Assembly (NCBI GenBank): GCA_020719775.1 | Contig: DYPS01000005.1 | Span: 1-55,696, forward strand | Length of the DNA: 55,696 nt | DNA from: Desulfosporosinus sp. | Lineage (GTDB): Bacteria; Campylobacterota; Campylobacteria; Campylobacterales; Arcobacteraceae | Direction of reading: 5' to 3' | In this document: in pieces, positions 12,475-24,317 of the stretch | Numbering within the stretch: position 1 is the stretch's first letter | Layout: each line of letters opens with the position of its first letter | Translations under genes and position numbers: made by a program | The notes under the pieces: generated by a model | Seen by the model: the letters and a program-made list of their open reading frames with translations, nothing else | The model's database searches: none | What the model was told of the DNA's origin: nothing

Positions 12475-15400
12475 ATGAAAGAATTAGTTATTAATTACTA
12501 CTTCTTTGCCTTATTACTAATTTTTGGGCCCATTGTAATATCCCAACAAGTTTCCTCAAATTATTTCACATCAGGTACTCTTCATTGTAGTTAGATCAGG
12601 TCACTCTTTGGCACGGTAATACGATTGTTCCCCATCAATCCATCGTACCCTCCTATCAATTTACTTACACTATTCAACAAGCCCCTTCTCAGATAAATAA
12701 CATCCAAGCAGCCCTTACCGGCCTAAGTATTAGTAACGGCAACACTATTAATTTTTTAGTAAGCATTCTTTATGTTCCTTCTGCGAATGGAACCTTCATA
12801 ATCGATTTCAATCCCATGAATACATCAATTTATTATTCTATATCTTTTTCATTGATTGCCTTGACTGCACTTCCTAATAACTTCATTCACTCTCATTTGT
12901 AAAGTAAGTCGTTTATTATTACTTAGATTTAAATATATTGAATCTTAATAATATTGCAAGACCGGTTGGGTCAAATAGTTAAAGCTTTACAATTACATCA
13001 CCTTTACAGTTCACTCATCTTGCATTTGAAGTTCGAGTATTTATCAACTGCTTTCATGTGGTTTACGGATCTGGAGAAGTAGGGATATCTACAAATGGTC
13101 AAGGTGTTCCTACTTTAAATGCTTTTACATTTACTTTTGTGATTGGAGTGAATCCTGGTGTGGTTGTGAATGCTTGCTATGTTGTTGTGCTTATTGCTGA
13201 TATTACACAACTTCATGCTCAGCGGCACATGTATTTTGTTGCTGACAATTTCCAAATTTCAGATAATTATTTTATAAACCCAAATATTGCTCTAAGCACT
13301 CATACATCATCAAATTTCGGCATTTCCCCTTTATTTGGTCCAATTTTCAGCCGTAACTGCACTATTGCCCTTTATAATATTCATTTTGTAGCTGATATAT
13401 CAATAAAAACATTATTGTACGATTATAATTCAGCATTTGGTTTTATTAATGTTCAATCGATTGGAGGAGGTGGATTATTAGCCTATTATCAAACTTTCTG
13501 TGTTATAGACTGCACATAAACTGCTTTTTATTACTCTGTGACTAACAAATGTTAATTCTGTTCCAATTACATAACTTACTGTGAAACTTGCCTCAACGAA
13601 AATATATGCACAAATTGCGGAATTAACACATTCTTTGATCCACTCTATCGACTATGTCACTGTGTAATCGGCATCCGAGTTATAGGAGGATGTACAGACA
13701 TCGTAGGATGCACTTCTATCAACCCTTCAAATAAATGTTTACACTGTTCAACAGGTTATACCCTATCTTCAAACAATAGATCATGCCTGTGTTCAACTGG
13801 TTACACGATGGTAACAGGAATATGTATAAATGTGTTGGGATGTATTGCAGCTGTAAATTTACATAATTCAACTCGTTGTTTGACATGTAATCAGTCTATG
13901 AACATGATGATGGATTTTAATAGATCTAATTGTGTTTGTAGGGATGGTTATAGTTTTAAAAATGGAATGTGTGTAACTATTTGTGGGAATGGGTTTTTGT
14001 TTTTGCAGGAGCAGTGTGATGATGGAAATAATCAGGATGGAGACGGGTGTTCTTCTCTTTGTGAGATTGAGACTCATTATGAGTGTGTCAATAGTAATTC
14101 TGGATCTTTATCGGTTTGTTCCTATAAAAGCGAAGATGCAACTATTTCTTTGATATAAGTATATCGAGATAATCAATAAAATGCTGGGTATTTCGTGTTC
14201 CAAATAGTGCCTGCTATCTTAAATTTCAACAAAATGGATTTTACCTCGGCTGTCACATTTGGCTGCGCTTCCAACTTTACACAGCCTGAAGTTTATTACA
14301 AGGATGGAATATTGAAAATTAAAATTATATTTCTTCAGGACATTTAAGATAAACTGGCTAATGTCACCATTAACTTCAATCAGACTATCTTCAAGCATTC
14401 GCCAATTTCTGACATTTTTATAATTAAATCAATGAACTCTCCTCTTCGTATTTTCAAAAAATTTCCATAATATGAATTTTTCAAATCTTTTTTCACTGGT
14501 ATATCTTTTGTGGCTTTACTCCTCTTCTTTTTAGGCTCCTTGGCTCATAAAATGATTGGCATTGAGACTATTCACGTATTCCAGATGCTATTCTTTCTTT
14601 GCATATACTAAGTTTGCTATGCTGATTTATTTTTAAGTTCTGTTCAAACTCTCAGGTATACATCAAACTACTCTGATATATTTTTTGACTAGCTGAAAGG
14701 TATGGATGAAAGTGGAATATACTAAAGTTTGCGATTTGCCTTTACTTTTATTCAAAATTACTATGTTGTAGGAAGTGCCTAACTTATAGTGTTCATTTTG
14801 CTACTCACCAACTTCATCTACTATAAGTTGAAATCTGATAAATAGGCAAGTTAGACGACTTAATAATAGATTAAACAGATGAACAGGTCATACAAAATCA
14901 GAAGGGACATTATGACTTCAGTTCTAATGGTGCCTTTGGTTCTTGGATACTTCTATCAATGTTTATTTGGAGTGTAGGCTCAAAATTTTAGAAAATTGAG
15001 TAATAAATAGCATTTTGTTTACATTGTAAATTCTCTGTTGTTAGTAGGCTTTGTTTTTCTGTCTGCATTCTATTTGATCAACTAAATTGTTGCTAATTTA
15101 AAGAACTCTGGTCTAAACAAACATTATTAAATAAAATAGAGATACATTTTAATATACATTTTCAATTTTTTAGTGAACCTTATGATTCTAAATATTTCCT
15201 AGTTCATACAATGGGATATCATTATTTTGCTAGTTTGGAATATTCTTTATTTCGCAGTGCTGATTATCTACAAACCCTATGTTCATAACTTACACAATTT
15301 CAGTATTGCCTTCAATAACTTTGTTGTTATTTACTGGATGGGTGTGCTTCTTTACCAAGATTTATCTAAAAATGGATTAAGTGAGGATCAAAAATTTATT

Positions 15401-15889
15401 GTGCTAACCATTTTGCAATCATTATTAGCGATTGTTTGTCTATTGTCGTTGGTCAGAATTTTATTGTAGATTGTTGAGAATGGTACTCAAGTACATAAGA
15501 TTAACTAGTATTATGATGAGATTGATTTAAATTATAGAAGAATTTTTAAAAGATCAAGAGAAGTGAGAAGGAAACAGCGGAAATAATTAAATAACGATCT
15601 GTAAAATATCAACAGGTATCGATTGAAAGCTCAGGAAGATATTTAGAAAAGACAAGAAGAAAACAAAATCAATTGCGAACGAGTTGGGAAAAATTTAAGT
15701 ATACTTTTCCCAAAGAGACACCTTCGACATGGCTTAAAACAAAACAAATCAAAATAATTAATTTAATAGGATAACCAACAGCATTTAGAGAGCTACAAAA
15801 CTAAGAAAGATTAGTAAATATAAAAGCTTAAATTGAAATTGAGAGAAGATCTGGTGAGATACCGACAAAAACTACTTTCAAACGATTGA
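12475..15889 (+). CDS. Cysteine-rich (DUF4215-type) multi-transmembrane surface protein
   Basis: A 1,123-residue protein of a type common in ciliates. It has a signal peptide (YYFFALLLIFGPIVISQQ), a beta-rich ectodomain, and a block of CxxC repeats (CSNYITYCETCLNENICTNC, CLHCSTGY). A DUF4215/Myxococcus-type disulfide repeat follows (CGNGFLF...CDDGNNQDGDGCSSLC near 13,980-14,070). After a membrane-proximal segment come about nine hydrophobic helices between 14,480 and 15,470, then a basic, Lys/Arg-rich cytoplasmic tail of about 140 residues. Two introns lie in the 5' part (20 and 23 nt). Family knowledge suggests an extracellular sensor coupled to a membrane bundle. Whether it is a channel or receptor cannot be told here. 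Confidence 0.85.
12575..12594 (+). other. 20-nt intron (DUF4215-type gene)
   Basis: Sense GTACTCTTCATTGTAGTTAG, just after the signal-peptide exon. Removal shifts into the frame reading DQVTLWHGNTIVPHQ. Confidence 0.88.
12904..12926 (+). other. 23-nt intron (DUF4215-type gene)
   Basis: Begins GTAAGTCG and ends ACTTAG. Retention would hit an in-frame TGA at once; removal joins HL to DLNILNLNNIARPVG. Confidence 0.88.
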
Positions 15890-15968
15890 AAAAAAATGAT
15901 TTTATTGTAATTTACTTTAAAGTTTTTAATAGATAAGAGAAGTAAGACAATAGATGACAATTAATCAA

Positions 15969-18377
15969 TCAAATGTAGTAAAGATATTTGTGCATACCGG
16001 TCTCTTCGCTATCCTTGTTTATGTATTGCCCAATGAACATTCCCAATTTTTTTGCGTATTGTAGCATTCCTGGTACCTTGATTGCTCCTGTCCAGTTCAT
16101 GTAGTTGAAACATTGAGTGAATAACAGTTATTAAATTACTCCTTATTCTATCAAAGAATCACTGTAAACTACCTTATAGTAGGTTGGACGGACTGTTCCT
16201 CTATTGCAGTGTTGGGCAATCAGATAAAATTAAAAGTTATTTCCTACTGCTTCGCTGTTGACGAGTGTCCCTGAACCTGGGTTTGAAACTTAACCATTTC
16301 GGTCATTAAAGAATTTAATGCTGGCTTGCTTATCGACAATGATGTAAACGAGTTTAATTGGAGTATAGGATATCGAGACTGCTCTAAATATTTCCTTGAT
16401 TTCAGTAACATCTGCTTGAACTGAAAGAGTTAAATCATATTTGCCGCTTCCATTTTTGAGGATGATGACATCAGTTGGTGGAGTTTGATTTGCCATAATG
16501 TATTAGTTCAAGCATTCAAAGATTATCTCCTTCATTTTGATGTGATTGTCATGTTTATTCTGAAGGAAATAACTTGAATAGAAGGAAGAAAATTATTTAT
16601 TTGTGTTTGAGCAGAATGAAACTACTGTTTTATTTTTGTTCTAGTTGTCACCATAGCTTTAAATTCCTATTATTAGCACTCCTGTATGAAGAATTTTAGT
16701 GGGGACACGAGGAACCCAAAGTTTGTTTCCAACCTTGGCAGCAATTTGCAATAGAATTTTGGTGACAATGCTTTGAGCTCCTTTCTTTTGAAGAGTTGTC
16801 GTTACACATACTTGACTATTCTTAGCAATGTCAACTTTAAGCATGAATCTTTTGAGATTTTTGTACTCCTTTTTGAAGTATGGCGGAATGATGAACCAAA
16901 AAATGTTGGCCGAACCATTTTAACATTATCTTCTAACTGTTGATTCGATTGTATTCATTGACTGTTTGGTGTCTGAATAATTGATTGGATAAGGGATGAG
17001 CTTGTGCTGTAAGTTTAAGCTTCTACTTGTTGATTCAAAAATTGTTCTGGTTGGGCTCCAATCAAATTCGCTTGGATAGATGACAGCAACTTTGAGACTG
17101 ATGTCAGGTGAATAGAGAGGTTTGTTGAAGAGCATGAAGTTGGCCACCTTGTTTCTTTCAATTTTATCTTTATCACCAAGTTGTAGTTCTGGAGAATTTA
17201 ATATTTTTCCATTAATTACAGTAGGATTTTTATTGAATTATATACCCAATTTTTCGGCAACTAGATCAGGTCCAAAGTTTTAAAGTGCAGAATTATTGAA
17301 TTTTTGAAATAGCCCCTAAATTTATCCTAATTTTTGCTAAGGCTGAACAATAGTTGTTTCACTGATTTCTCTTCTTTTCCTCTCATCAAAATTATCAGGA
17401 AGTCCACTCATCAAAAGTAGTTCTGGAATCAAAACAATTATTTCTTAAGGCTTATCAGTTGATTTTTTCTTTTTATCTGACTTAACTTGAACCAGAGGCT
17501 GTCTTTTGCTTTAAATGCTGATATTGTATACGTCTTTGTAGTATTCAATGATATTTATGTCCTTTTTACCATCATTAAATTTATAAGACTCAAGGCAAAT
17601 ATCAAAAAGAACGTTGCTAATTTCATAATACTTGTTTTTGCCATAATTGGCCATGACTTGTTTGCCGATCAATTATTCTAAAACAACTGCTCTTTTTTAT
17701 TGTTTGGAAAGAGCACTGTTGATTTTATAGACTTGATTAATTACATCAAGAACTGAGTCTTTTCTTACAATTTTTACAGCTGAATCGACTTTGAAGTATA
17801 AACCAGTTTATAAAAGTGAAAAACTGCTAGAATAACCTTTAAAAATAGTTACTTGGGCTCCATTAAGATTAACTTTAGTTTTTGAATCAAAGTATTTCTT
17901 GCTTCTTCCGATTTCAGTGTAGTCCAGCAGATGAAAGAAATTTTTTATCATATTGTTAAGGAAAGAATATACAATACCAGATTTTTGTTTTTCAGGAGAG
18001 TAAATATCAGAAAGAATTACTTGCTTCACTACTTTAAGGAAGACTTGATAAGCTGTTGATTAGTGCTCCAATCTCAAATTCAATTCATCACCTTTTGGAA
18101 GTTGCTGTAATTTGGTGGCAAATAAAGTTCTTCCAGAAATAACATAGGGGCCAATCAGTCTTTAGATGATGTTGCGGTTTATCATCAGCATTGATCTAAG
18201 CTTTTTTCCATTTTATCTTGGTATTTATGGGAGAGTTCTTAGAGTGTAGATATATATGTTTGCATCTTCTTTGAAGTTGACTTTGAAGAGGTTTGTTGCA
18301 AGCTGTGTCTTGGTGCATCTGTCGAGGTGAGGACCTTTGACTCTTTCAGGAAGTTGTTCGATAGAGTTAAAACTCAT
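15969..18377 (-). CDS. PIWI-clade Argonaute, slicer residues degenerate (copy A)
   Basis: An 802-residue, intron-free PIWI protein with N, PAZ, MID and PIWI regions. The MID domain keeps the guide 5'-phosphate pocket pattern Y-K-Q-K (EYKNLKRF...SQVCVTTTL). The PIWI domain shows SIVTKILLQIAAKVGNKLW and ends QYAKKLGMFIGQYI...LYYI. The slicer tetrad (D-E-D-H) reads E-E-N-K: GIESYGD instead of GIDVYHD (codon TAA, 16,659-16,661), the second Glu kept in MKEII, KNG instead of RDG, and K instead of H in QYAHK. Guide binding is therefore likely but cleavage unlikely. Copy B lies upstream on the same strand. Ciliate PIWIs serve small-RNA-guided DNA elimination or, as with Tetrahymena Twi12, RNA processing; which applies here is unknown. 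Confidence 0.93.
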
Positions 18378-18697
18378 GATTTTGATTATAGAGTTTGGCT
18401 CTTGGATTTAAGGGAATTTCCAATTTGCTTGTTTATTGACTTTGACTTCAAAGTAATTGGGTAAAATCGATTTTGATAAAGTTTATAATAATAAGATAGT
18501 AAAGTATAAATGCAATTGACCCAAAATTAACTTCAATGCTAACCTTAAAAAATAAATGATATTTTATAATCATCATCTTCTAATTTTCCTATTAATTAAC
18601 ATCAAATGCTTTCTTCATGAGTTTACAAGGACAAAGAGCAAGCATTGAATACATGAACTTTTCAAAAATAAATTATGTGCAAATCATTTATCTGAGC
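18378..18697. promoter_or_regulatory. Spacer between the two PIWI genes
   Basis: These 320 bp of AT-rich DNA separate the stop of PIWI copy B from the start of copy A and must hold B's terminator and A's promoter. I see no ORF and no clear motif, so separate promoters are inferred only from the spacing. Confidence 0.4.
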
Positions 18698-21076
18698 TCA
18701 AATGTAATACAGAGTATTTGTGATTTCCTGAGCTTGTGAATCTTGGTTGATGTACTGTCCTACAAAGCTTGCCAACTTCTTCGCATATTGCAATGTTCCT
18801 GGTACTCTTACAGGTCCCATCCAATTAGCATAATTGAAGCATTCATTGAAAATTAGTTCCTGTAAAACTCCCTCTTCCATATTTGATGTCGTATATATGA
18901 CTTTGTAATAAGTTGGTTTGGCTGTTCCTCTGTTGCAGTTTTGGGCCACCATGTAGAAATCATAGTACTAACTTACCACACCGGAGTTAATCAAAGAACC
19001 AAAAAATGGATTGACAGTTTAGCCATTTTTTTACAGATAAAACTGTTGTTTTGAATTTTTATCGACAACGATGTAAGTCAATTTCGGTGCAGGGTTGGTT
19101 CCAGCAAACAACTGAAGCTGATCTTAAACATCTTTAACCTCAGCTCTTAACATGACTCCTATATCATTATTACATGTTCCATTCTTGAGTATGATAACTT
19201 CTCCTGGCAATCTTTTAGTCTCCGTAAAATATTTATTCATACAATCAATGATAACTGGTTTCAATTTGATGGCATTATCGCTTTCTTGAATACAATAGTT
19301 GGAGTTGAAAGATGATAGTTATTGATCAACAGTTGAGCAGTATGCTACCACAGTCATTCCTTTTCTTGCAGAATCTTTATAATTTTATATGCTGATCATC
19401 AGTACTCCATAGTTTTTTAGCTATTTTGATAGTTTTGGAACCCAGAGTTTATTACCTATCTTAGCCGCCATCTGAAGCAGTATCTTTGTGAAAATAGAGT
19501 TGAAATTTTTCTTTGCTAGTGTTGATGTGAGACTGAATTGTGTTGGTTTTTGATAAGGTCCATTAAGAGTTATTTTTTTGATGGTTTTATACAATTGTTT
19601 AGAATTGGCTGGAAGTATGAACCAATAAATGTTGCAATTATGTCTTTCTTTCATTAGTAAAGAAGTGATATTTGTTTATATTTTTCTTGTATCGTTGAAA
19701 TTGAAAGAGCAGCATTTTAGGAAATATCTAATTGCAATATTTCTGCAGGTAGAATTCATGATATTTTTGATACTGTTTGACTCAAAATCTTCAGTTGCGA
19801 TGAGGCATATTTTTAGTTCAATTGATGTATCAAACAGAGGTTTATTGTAAAGAATGAACCCTCCTACTTTACTTTCCTAGATATTCTATTTACCACCTAG
19901 TTGAAGGATTGGGTTGTTCAACTTCTTGGCTTCAATTTTGCAGAGATTTGTTGATATTTTAATGCCTAGTTTTTCAGCAACTGAGCTTATATTACAACTG
20001 GCTTGTCCATTATTTAGATTCGACATTAAATTTTAAAGCTATTTTTGTTTGTTGTTTGGAGGTATTATGGTTTTTTAACTCACTTATCTCCTCTTGCGTT
20101 CATCAAAATTTGCAGGTAAACCACTCATGAGTAACAATTATGGTACAATAATAATATTTTCTTTCTTCTTTTTTTCCTTTCCGGTTGAAGCCTTTAGAAG
20201 TGGCTGTTTCAAATTTTTGATTGTAATTTGATAATTATTTAGGTAATACTGTATTAAATTGGTGGAAACTCCATTGAGCTAGAAGATATAATTTTCCAAA
20301 TTGACATCGAATATAACCTCTTCTATGAGATAGCAAATATTTTTTCCATAATTAGCCATCACCATTTTATTTATTAGTTCGTCTTAAATCAGCATTCTCT
20401 TTTAGGATTTGCTTAGCTCATTGTTTGTGGAGTATATTTTGTTTATTAGCTCGAGCACTGATTCTGTACGAATTATTTTAGTAATTGGGTTTATTTGAAG
20501 GAAAAGACCCTTTTAGAGAAGATTAAAACGAGTAGAATATCCTGAAAAAAGCATGACTCCAGCATTTCTTAAAACCATTCTTTTGCTTGGATCAAAGTAA
20601 TTTCGAGTTTTTCCCATCTATGTAAAGTCCAGCTAAGCCATAAAATTCTTGATTAGATTGTTCAAGAAAAGATAGACTGGTCCACTCAATGTTTTGTCTT
20701 GACTGGAGATGTTCTTCAAATCAATAGATCTCACTTTTTTTACTGTCATTTAGTAAGTGGGATTAGAACCAATTTAGAAAGACACTTCATCTGTATTTAG
20801 TTTATTGCTGGTTGTAAACAAAGTCTTGCCTGAAGAAACAAAGGGACCAATAACTGCTTCAATCTATCTGCGGGAATTTTTGAGAATATTCTTCAGCAAT
20901 GAATTGTTTTTAGCATATACTTAAGGTTTGAGTCTAAAAGCGATAATGCTGACCATCTGTTATGACTCCAGCTGAACCTTAAAGAGATTGCTGGTGAGAG
21001 AGATGCTGCTGCACCTATTTAGGTGAGAGCCTCGCTTACGAGAGGGAAGGCTGATGATGGAGAAGTTGGACTACAT
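18698..21076 (-). CDS. PIWI-clade Argonaute, slicer residues degenerate (copy B)
   Basis: A 792-residue, intron-free paralog of copy A, starting MESNFSIISLP at ATG 21,076. It shares the N-terminal layout (RCSSISLTSNLFKV versus RCTKTQLATNLFKV in A), the motif LLLMSGLP.NFDERKRR before the MID region, and the C-terminal LYYI. The MID pocket is kept (LYKTIKK...PTQFSLTSTLAKK). The slicer tetrad is more eroded than in A: SIENYKD (TAA at 19,385-19,387), no Glu at the second position (LKPVIIDC), KNG for RDG (19,191-19,193), and K for H in QYAKKLASFVGQ. The two copies have diverged well beyond recent duplicates yet share the same substitutions at three catalytic sites, so the loss probably preceded the duplication. 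Intact length implies selection. Confidence 0.93.
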
Positions 21077-21480
21077 CTTAATTAATGATAAAAGCGATAG
21101 CCGGTAGCATTTATAGTGAGGTACCAATTTTTGAGGGCGATATAGTATAGAGATTGGGGATATAAACACAGTATTAAATTGTATAATTATTAGATAAGTA
21201 AAATAAAGAATTAGGTCCAAGCAAAAGAAACACATTGAAGATGTGAGATATGATTAGATGATGATAGAGTATGATATCCTCATAATTTTAATCTAATTTA
21301 TTTGTTTAATGTTTGGGACTTGCTTACAATTTATAGGGAGCATGCATTTGTGATTACCAGCAATGAATAATAAATCCAAAAGTCAAGACAACTATACTAA
21401 GTTGATGTTGGTAAATAGTTAGACATATTTGAGGATGATAATTTCAACTGACCTATTTGGTTTATCAAAAGTATAAAATA
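21077..21480. other. Intergenic spacer upstream of PIWI copy B
   Basis: This is 404 bp of AT-rich sequence between the coiled-coil gene's stop and PIWI B's start, both on the minus strand. No coding frame or repeat stands out. It should contain PIWI B's promoter. Confidence 0.4.
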
Positions 21481-22317
21481 TCACAGTTCTCTTTGCAAAA
21501 TCTAAAACATTTTTCTCTTTATTCTCGAATTCATTAAAAAGTTTAAAAGCTAGTTTTGAGCATTATTTTAATTATTACTTTCGAAAGTATGCGTAAATCC
21601 TCTGAGAGTGCTGCTCATATTTTTATTTAAATCTTTTACCTTTTTTAAATAGCTATCATTTGTTTTTGTTGTTTCATCAATTAGATTTCCACTGTTGAAG
21701 AACGGTTTTAGCTTCGTAATATTTTATTTATCTTATCTTGTTCGTTCTCTCATATGTTCATTCTCCTTCATTTTGATGGTGTTATATATTTGATTTATTT
21801 TCCTAAAATCAGCCCCAGTTTTAGCAAATGCTTTCTGTTTGATTTGAGGTGATCTTTCTTTTGTTTGTGTTACGAATGATGTTCCATTATACTCTTCCAT
21901 AGACGAATACTTTTCTTTAAGTTTATCGAGTTGTTCTTGAAAATCTTTGATTTTATTTTACAGATTTTGAACATCAAATAAATTTTCTTTATGTTCGTTA
22001 GTGAGTCTTTTTTGTTCTTCTTGCATAGACTTGTAGGACTAGTTACATTACCTCCATCGACTTTCGAGCATTTGTCTTTCTTTTTCTTTTTATCTTCTGC
22101 GATCAGTGATGAGCCTATCTATGTTTTACTGGCTAACCTCTCGTTTATAGATGACTAATTCTTTTTTGAGTTATTTGGTTCTTTTGAGTAGTTCCTCTAC
22201 TAAATTATTTTCTTTTTTCTCATAGTTGCAGGTGAGTATAGCTTAATACTGCGCAATAATCTATTCAACTGAGAGTTTATTTGGTTCGTTTGCTGGATCA
22301 TGTCTAGAATTATTCAT
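21481..22317 (-). CDS. Coiled-coil protein, unknown
   Basis: A 278-residue hydrophilic protein starting MNNSRHDPANEPNKL at ATG 22,317, with one uninterrupted TGA-only frame. Residues about 15-150 form a long charged coiled coil (LLKRTKQLKKELVIYKREV; LQNKIKDFQEQLDKLKEKY). The C-terminal half is Asn/Lys-rich and ends KMFEILQREL. There is no signal peptide, membrane helix or enzyme motif. Cytoskeletal or basal-body proteins of ciliates often look like this, but no specific role can be given. It sits 100 bp downstream of the GST-like gene on the same strand. Confidence 0.75.
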
Positions 22318-22417
22318 AATTTATTCTTCTATCGCTTTATAAAGCATACCCAGGTACTATAATTAGCACACTACTTCATTAATTCAAATAAATAACAATT
22401 TTAACAATTTCATCATC

Positions 22418-23067
22418 TCATACTCCAGTTTAGACCTTCGCAGGGCCATCAGCTATTATATGACTGTCTTTGCCACATAAATTAATTTCTCCTAGAACTT
22501 TTTGGAAAGGTCCGGTTGATCGCATGTAGGTAAACCATCTTGTGAGATTTGGCAATTTCTTTCTAATATCTTAGTTGATCACAGATCTTTATAATAATTT
22601 GTGTACTTGAAAGCAGTTTAGAGGTGAGTAGTTAGGCTAATGTCGACAGCTGAGATTGAATTGCCAACCAAAAATGTTCTGGTTTTCAGATGATTATTGA
22701 TGATTTATAATACTTTCAACAGTTCTTTTGTTGAGTATTAATATTTTTCTTTATTTTCTGGTTTTTCTTTTGATATTTGTTCGTATATTTCTTTGAGGAG
22801 TGGATGAAGTTCAAGGTTGAAATGTTAAAACCATTCATGAACTCTAAGTTTCTCTTCCTCATTTGTGCCAACTAACTGATCTCTAAGCAAGTATAGCAAG
22901 ATTGTATTGGGCTGGTTGAGAGTGCCAAATGACGTTAGCAAGATGAGAGGGTCATACTTTTTGTTGATTTCTTGAGGGTTAAGATTAAGATTGAGGAAGT
23001 GAGCAGCTACGAGAGTTTGTTGGTAGTTAGGATCGTTGAGTTTGGTGTAGTAAAGAGTATCAGCCAT
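22418..23067 (-). CDS. eEF1B-gamma-like glutathione-S-transferase-fold protein lacking the C-terminal domain
   Basis: A 209-residue protein matching the N-terminal GST-fold half of elongation factor 1B-gamma. It has the start MADTLYYTKLNDPNYQQ, a C-terminal helical domain with LKTRTFLVGNSISAVDISL (human eEF1B-gamma LKTRTFLVGERVTLADITV), then NLTRWFTYMRSTGPFQKVLG and EINLCGKDS. A 20-nt intron (22,563-22,582) restores the frame before this last block. The protein stops about 20 residues after the GST fold, so the EF1G domain usual in eEF1B-gamma is absent. It may tether other eEF1B or tRNA-synthetase subunits as GST-like domains do, or be a true GST. Confidence 0.85.
22563..22582 (-). other. 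20-nt intron (GST-like gene)
   Basis: Sense GTGATCAACTAAGATATTAG, the only 20-mer here not starting GTA. Its first TGA would end the frame at once; removal gives YYKDLKKLPNLTRWF. Confidence 0.92.
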
Positions 23068-23270
23068 TGGTTATTATTAATAAATATGCAAAATTGTTTT
23101 CTTTTATATCTTAAAAACTGGTCAAAGGCTTATGTTCATAAAAATAAGACTATGAAAAGAGCCAAGGAATTGAAAATGCACGTACTGAGCATAATTGAAA
23201 TTAATTGATATTTTGATGATAAACATCGAGATGAGGAACCTTCAATTTATATTTTAATATTTATCATAGT
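23068..23270. promoter_or_regulatory. Divergent intergenic promoter region
   Basis: These 203 bp lie between the divergently transcribed GST-like gene (-) and the J-domain-like gene (+) and must hold both promoters. It is AT-rich with no recognisable element. Confidence 0.45.
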
Positions 23271-24144
23271 ATGCTCATCAAATACCTAAACAAACTAACA
23301 TCTCCAGTATTAAGCAGATACTCTTTCGCAACCGGAGCAACACTTGATAGAGTCAATTACTACAACATTCTCTAAGTTGAAAGTGGAGCTACCGAACAGG
23401 AAATCAGAAAAGCTTATGCTGAGTTGACATCAGGACTTCGGCCAGAATTCGATTCTTCTTAATTCAAAAAATTGAATGAGGCTTTCGTCATTTTGATTGA
23501 TAATAAAACTAGAGATGCTTATGACTCACTGCTGAGTGTTAGAAAAAGTTTTTATCTTAGCCCTGAGGATGAACAAGTCCCAATGACTAAGTCATATCTT
23601 TCAAAAAGAAAAGAAAATAAGTATTGTCCCTTTTATGCAGACTTGAAGAGCTCAAAAAAAAGATTAACATTGATCAGTTCGGTAGATATAAGGGAGGACT
23701 TCCCCAAAAAAATGGTGAAATTAGAGGTAAATCTAGAAATGAGATCGGAGTCATGCATCGACCAAGAGAAATTTAGGAAGCTCTCGATCCTTTCCCTGAG
23801 TTTCACAACGTTACTTCCGAAAAAGCAGAATCATTTAAAAATTTCCATCAGGATGAAAGAGAGGCTAGACAAATGAAATGGCCTTGGTTTTCCTTCGAAG
23901 TCGACTATGACTATTTCACTTTCCGCACATTTAGAAAGAAATATTGGCCAAAAATTCAGCTTGCAATTATTTTCTTCTACGTTTTACCAACCCTCTTCTT
24001 TTTCGTAGAGGGCTTGATTAAGAAGCTAGAAACTAAAGGTACGTTTACTGACATACAGAACTGATAGCCAAAGCTGCAGCAAAGGCATAGGCATCCAGTA
24101 AGTCTGAGGTTGTAGTTTCCGCCCAAACAGAAAAGCATGATTGA
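23271..24144 (+). CDS. Degenerate J-domain membrane protein, probably mitochondrial
   Basis: A 277-residue protein with an N-terminus (MLIKYLNKLTSPVLSRYSFA) that looks like a mitochondrial presequence: basic, no acids. A J-domain-like helix pair follows: NYYNILEVESGATEQEIRKAYAEL then FKKLNEAFVILIDNKTRDAYDSLL. The HPD motif that stimulates Hsp70 is replaced by LRPEF, so it is probably not a working co-chaperone. After a polar linker comes one transmembrane helix (QLAIIFFYVLPTLFFFV) and a short Ala/Lys tail. Two 20-nt introns (23,621 and 24,039) are needed. Degenerate J-like proteins are known among ciliate respiratory-complex subunits, which is a possible role but only an inference. Confidence 0.8.
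23621..23640 (+). other. 20-nt intron (J-domain-like gene)
   Basis: Sense GTATTGTCCCTTTTATGCAG. Removal joins SKRKEN to KLEELKKKINIDQFG. Confidence 0.9.
24039..24058 (+). other. 20-nt intron (J-domain-like gene)
   Basis: Sense GTACGTTTACTGACATACAG. Retention would end the protein at the adjacent TGA; removal gives KELIAKAAAKAEASSKS. Confidence 0.85.
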
Positions 24145-24317
24145 GAATATGATCAAATTCAAAATTTAAAGAGTGATTGATGGGAATGCTATAAAGCAAA
24201 GTTATGACCTTTGAGTTTGTGATGGAATATTTGATTGAGGGGTGTGGTATGGGTATGGTGGTTCGTATGTGCATTGAGGACGCGGCTGTTTATTTATATT
24301 TTATTAAGATATTATCA

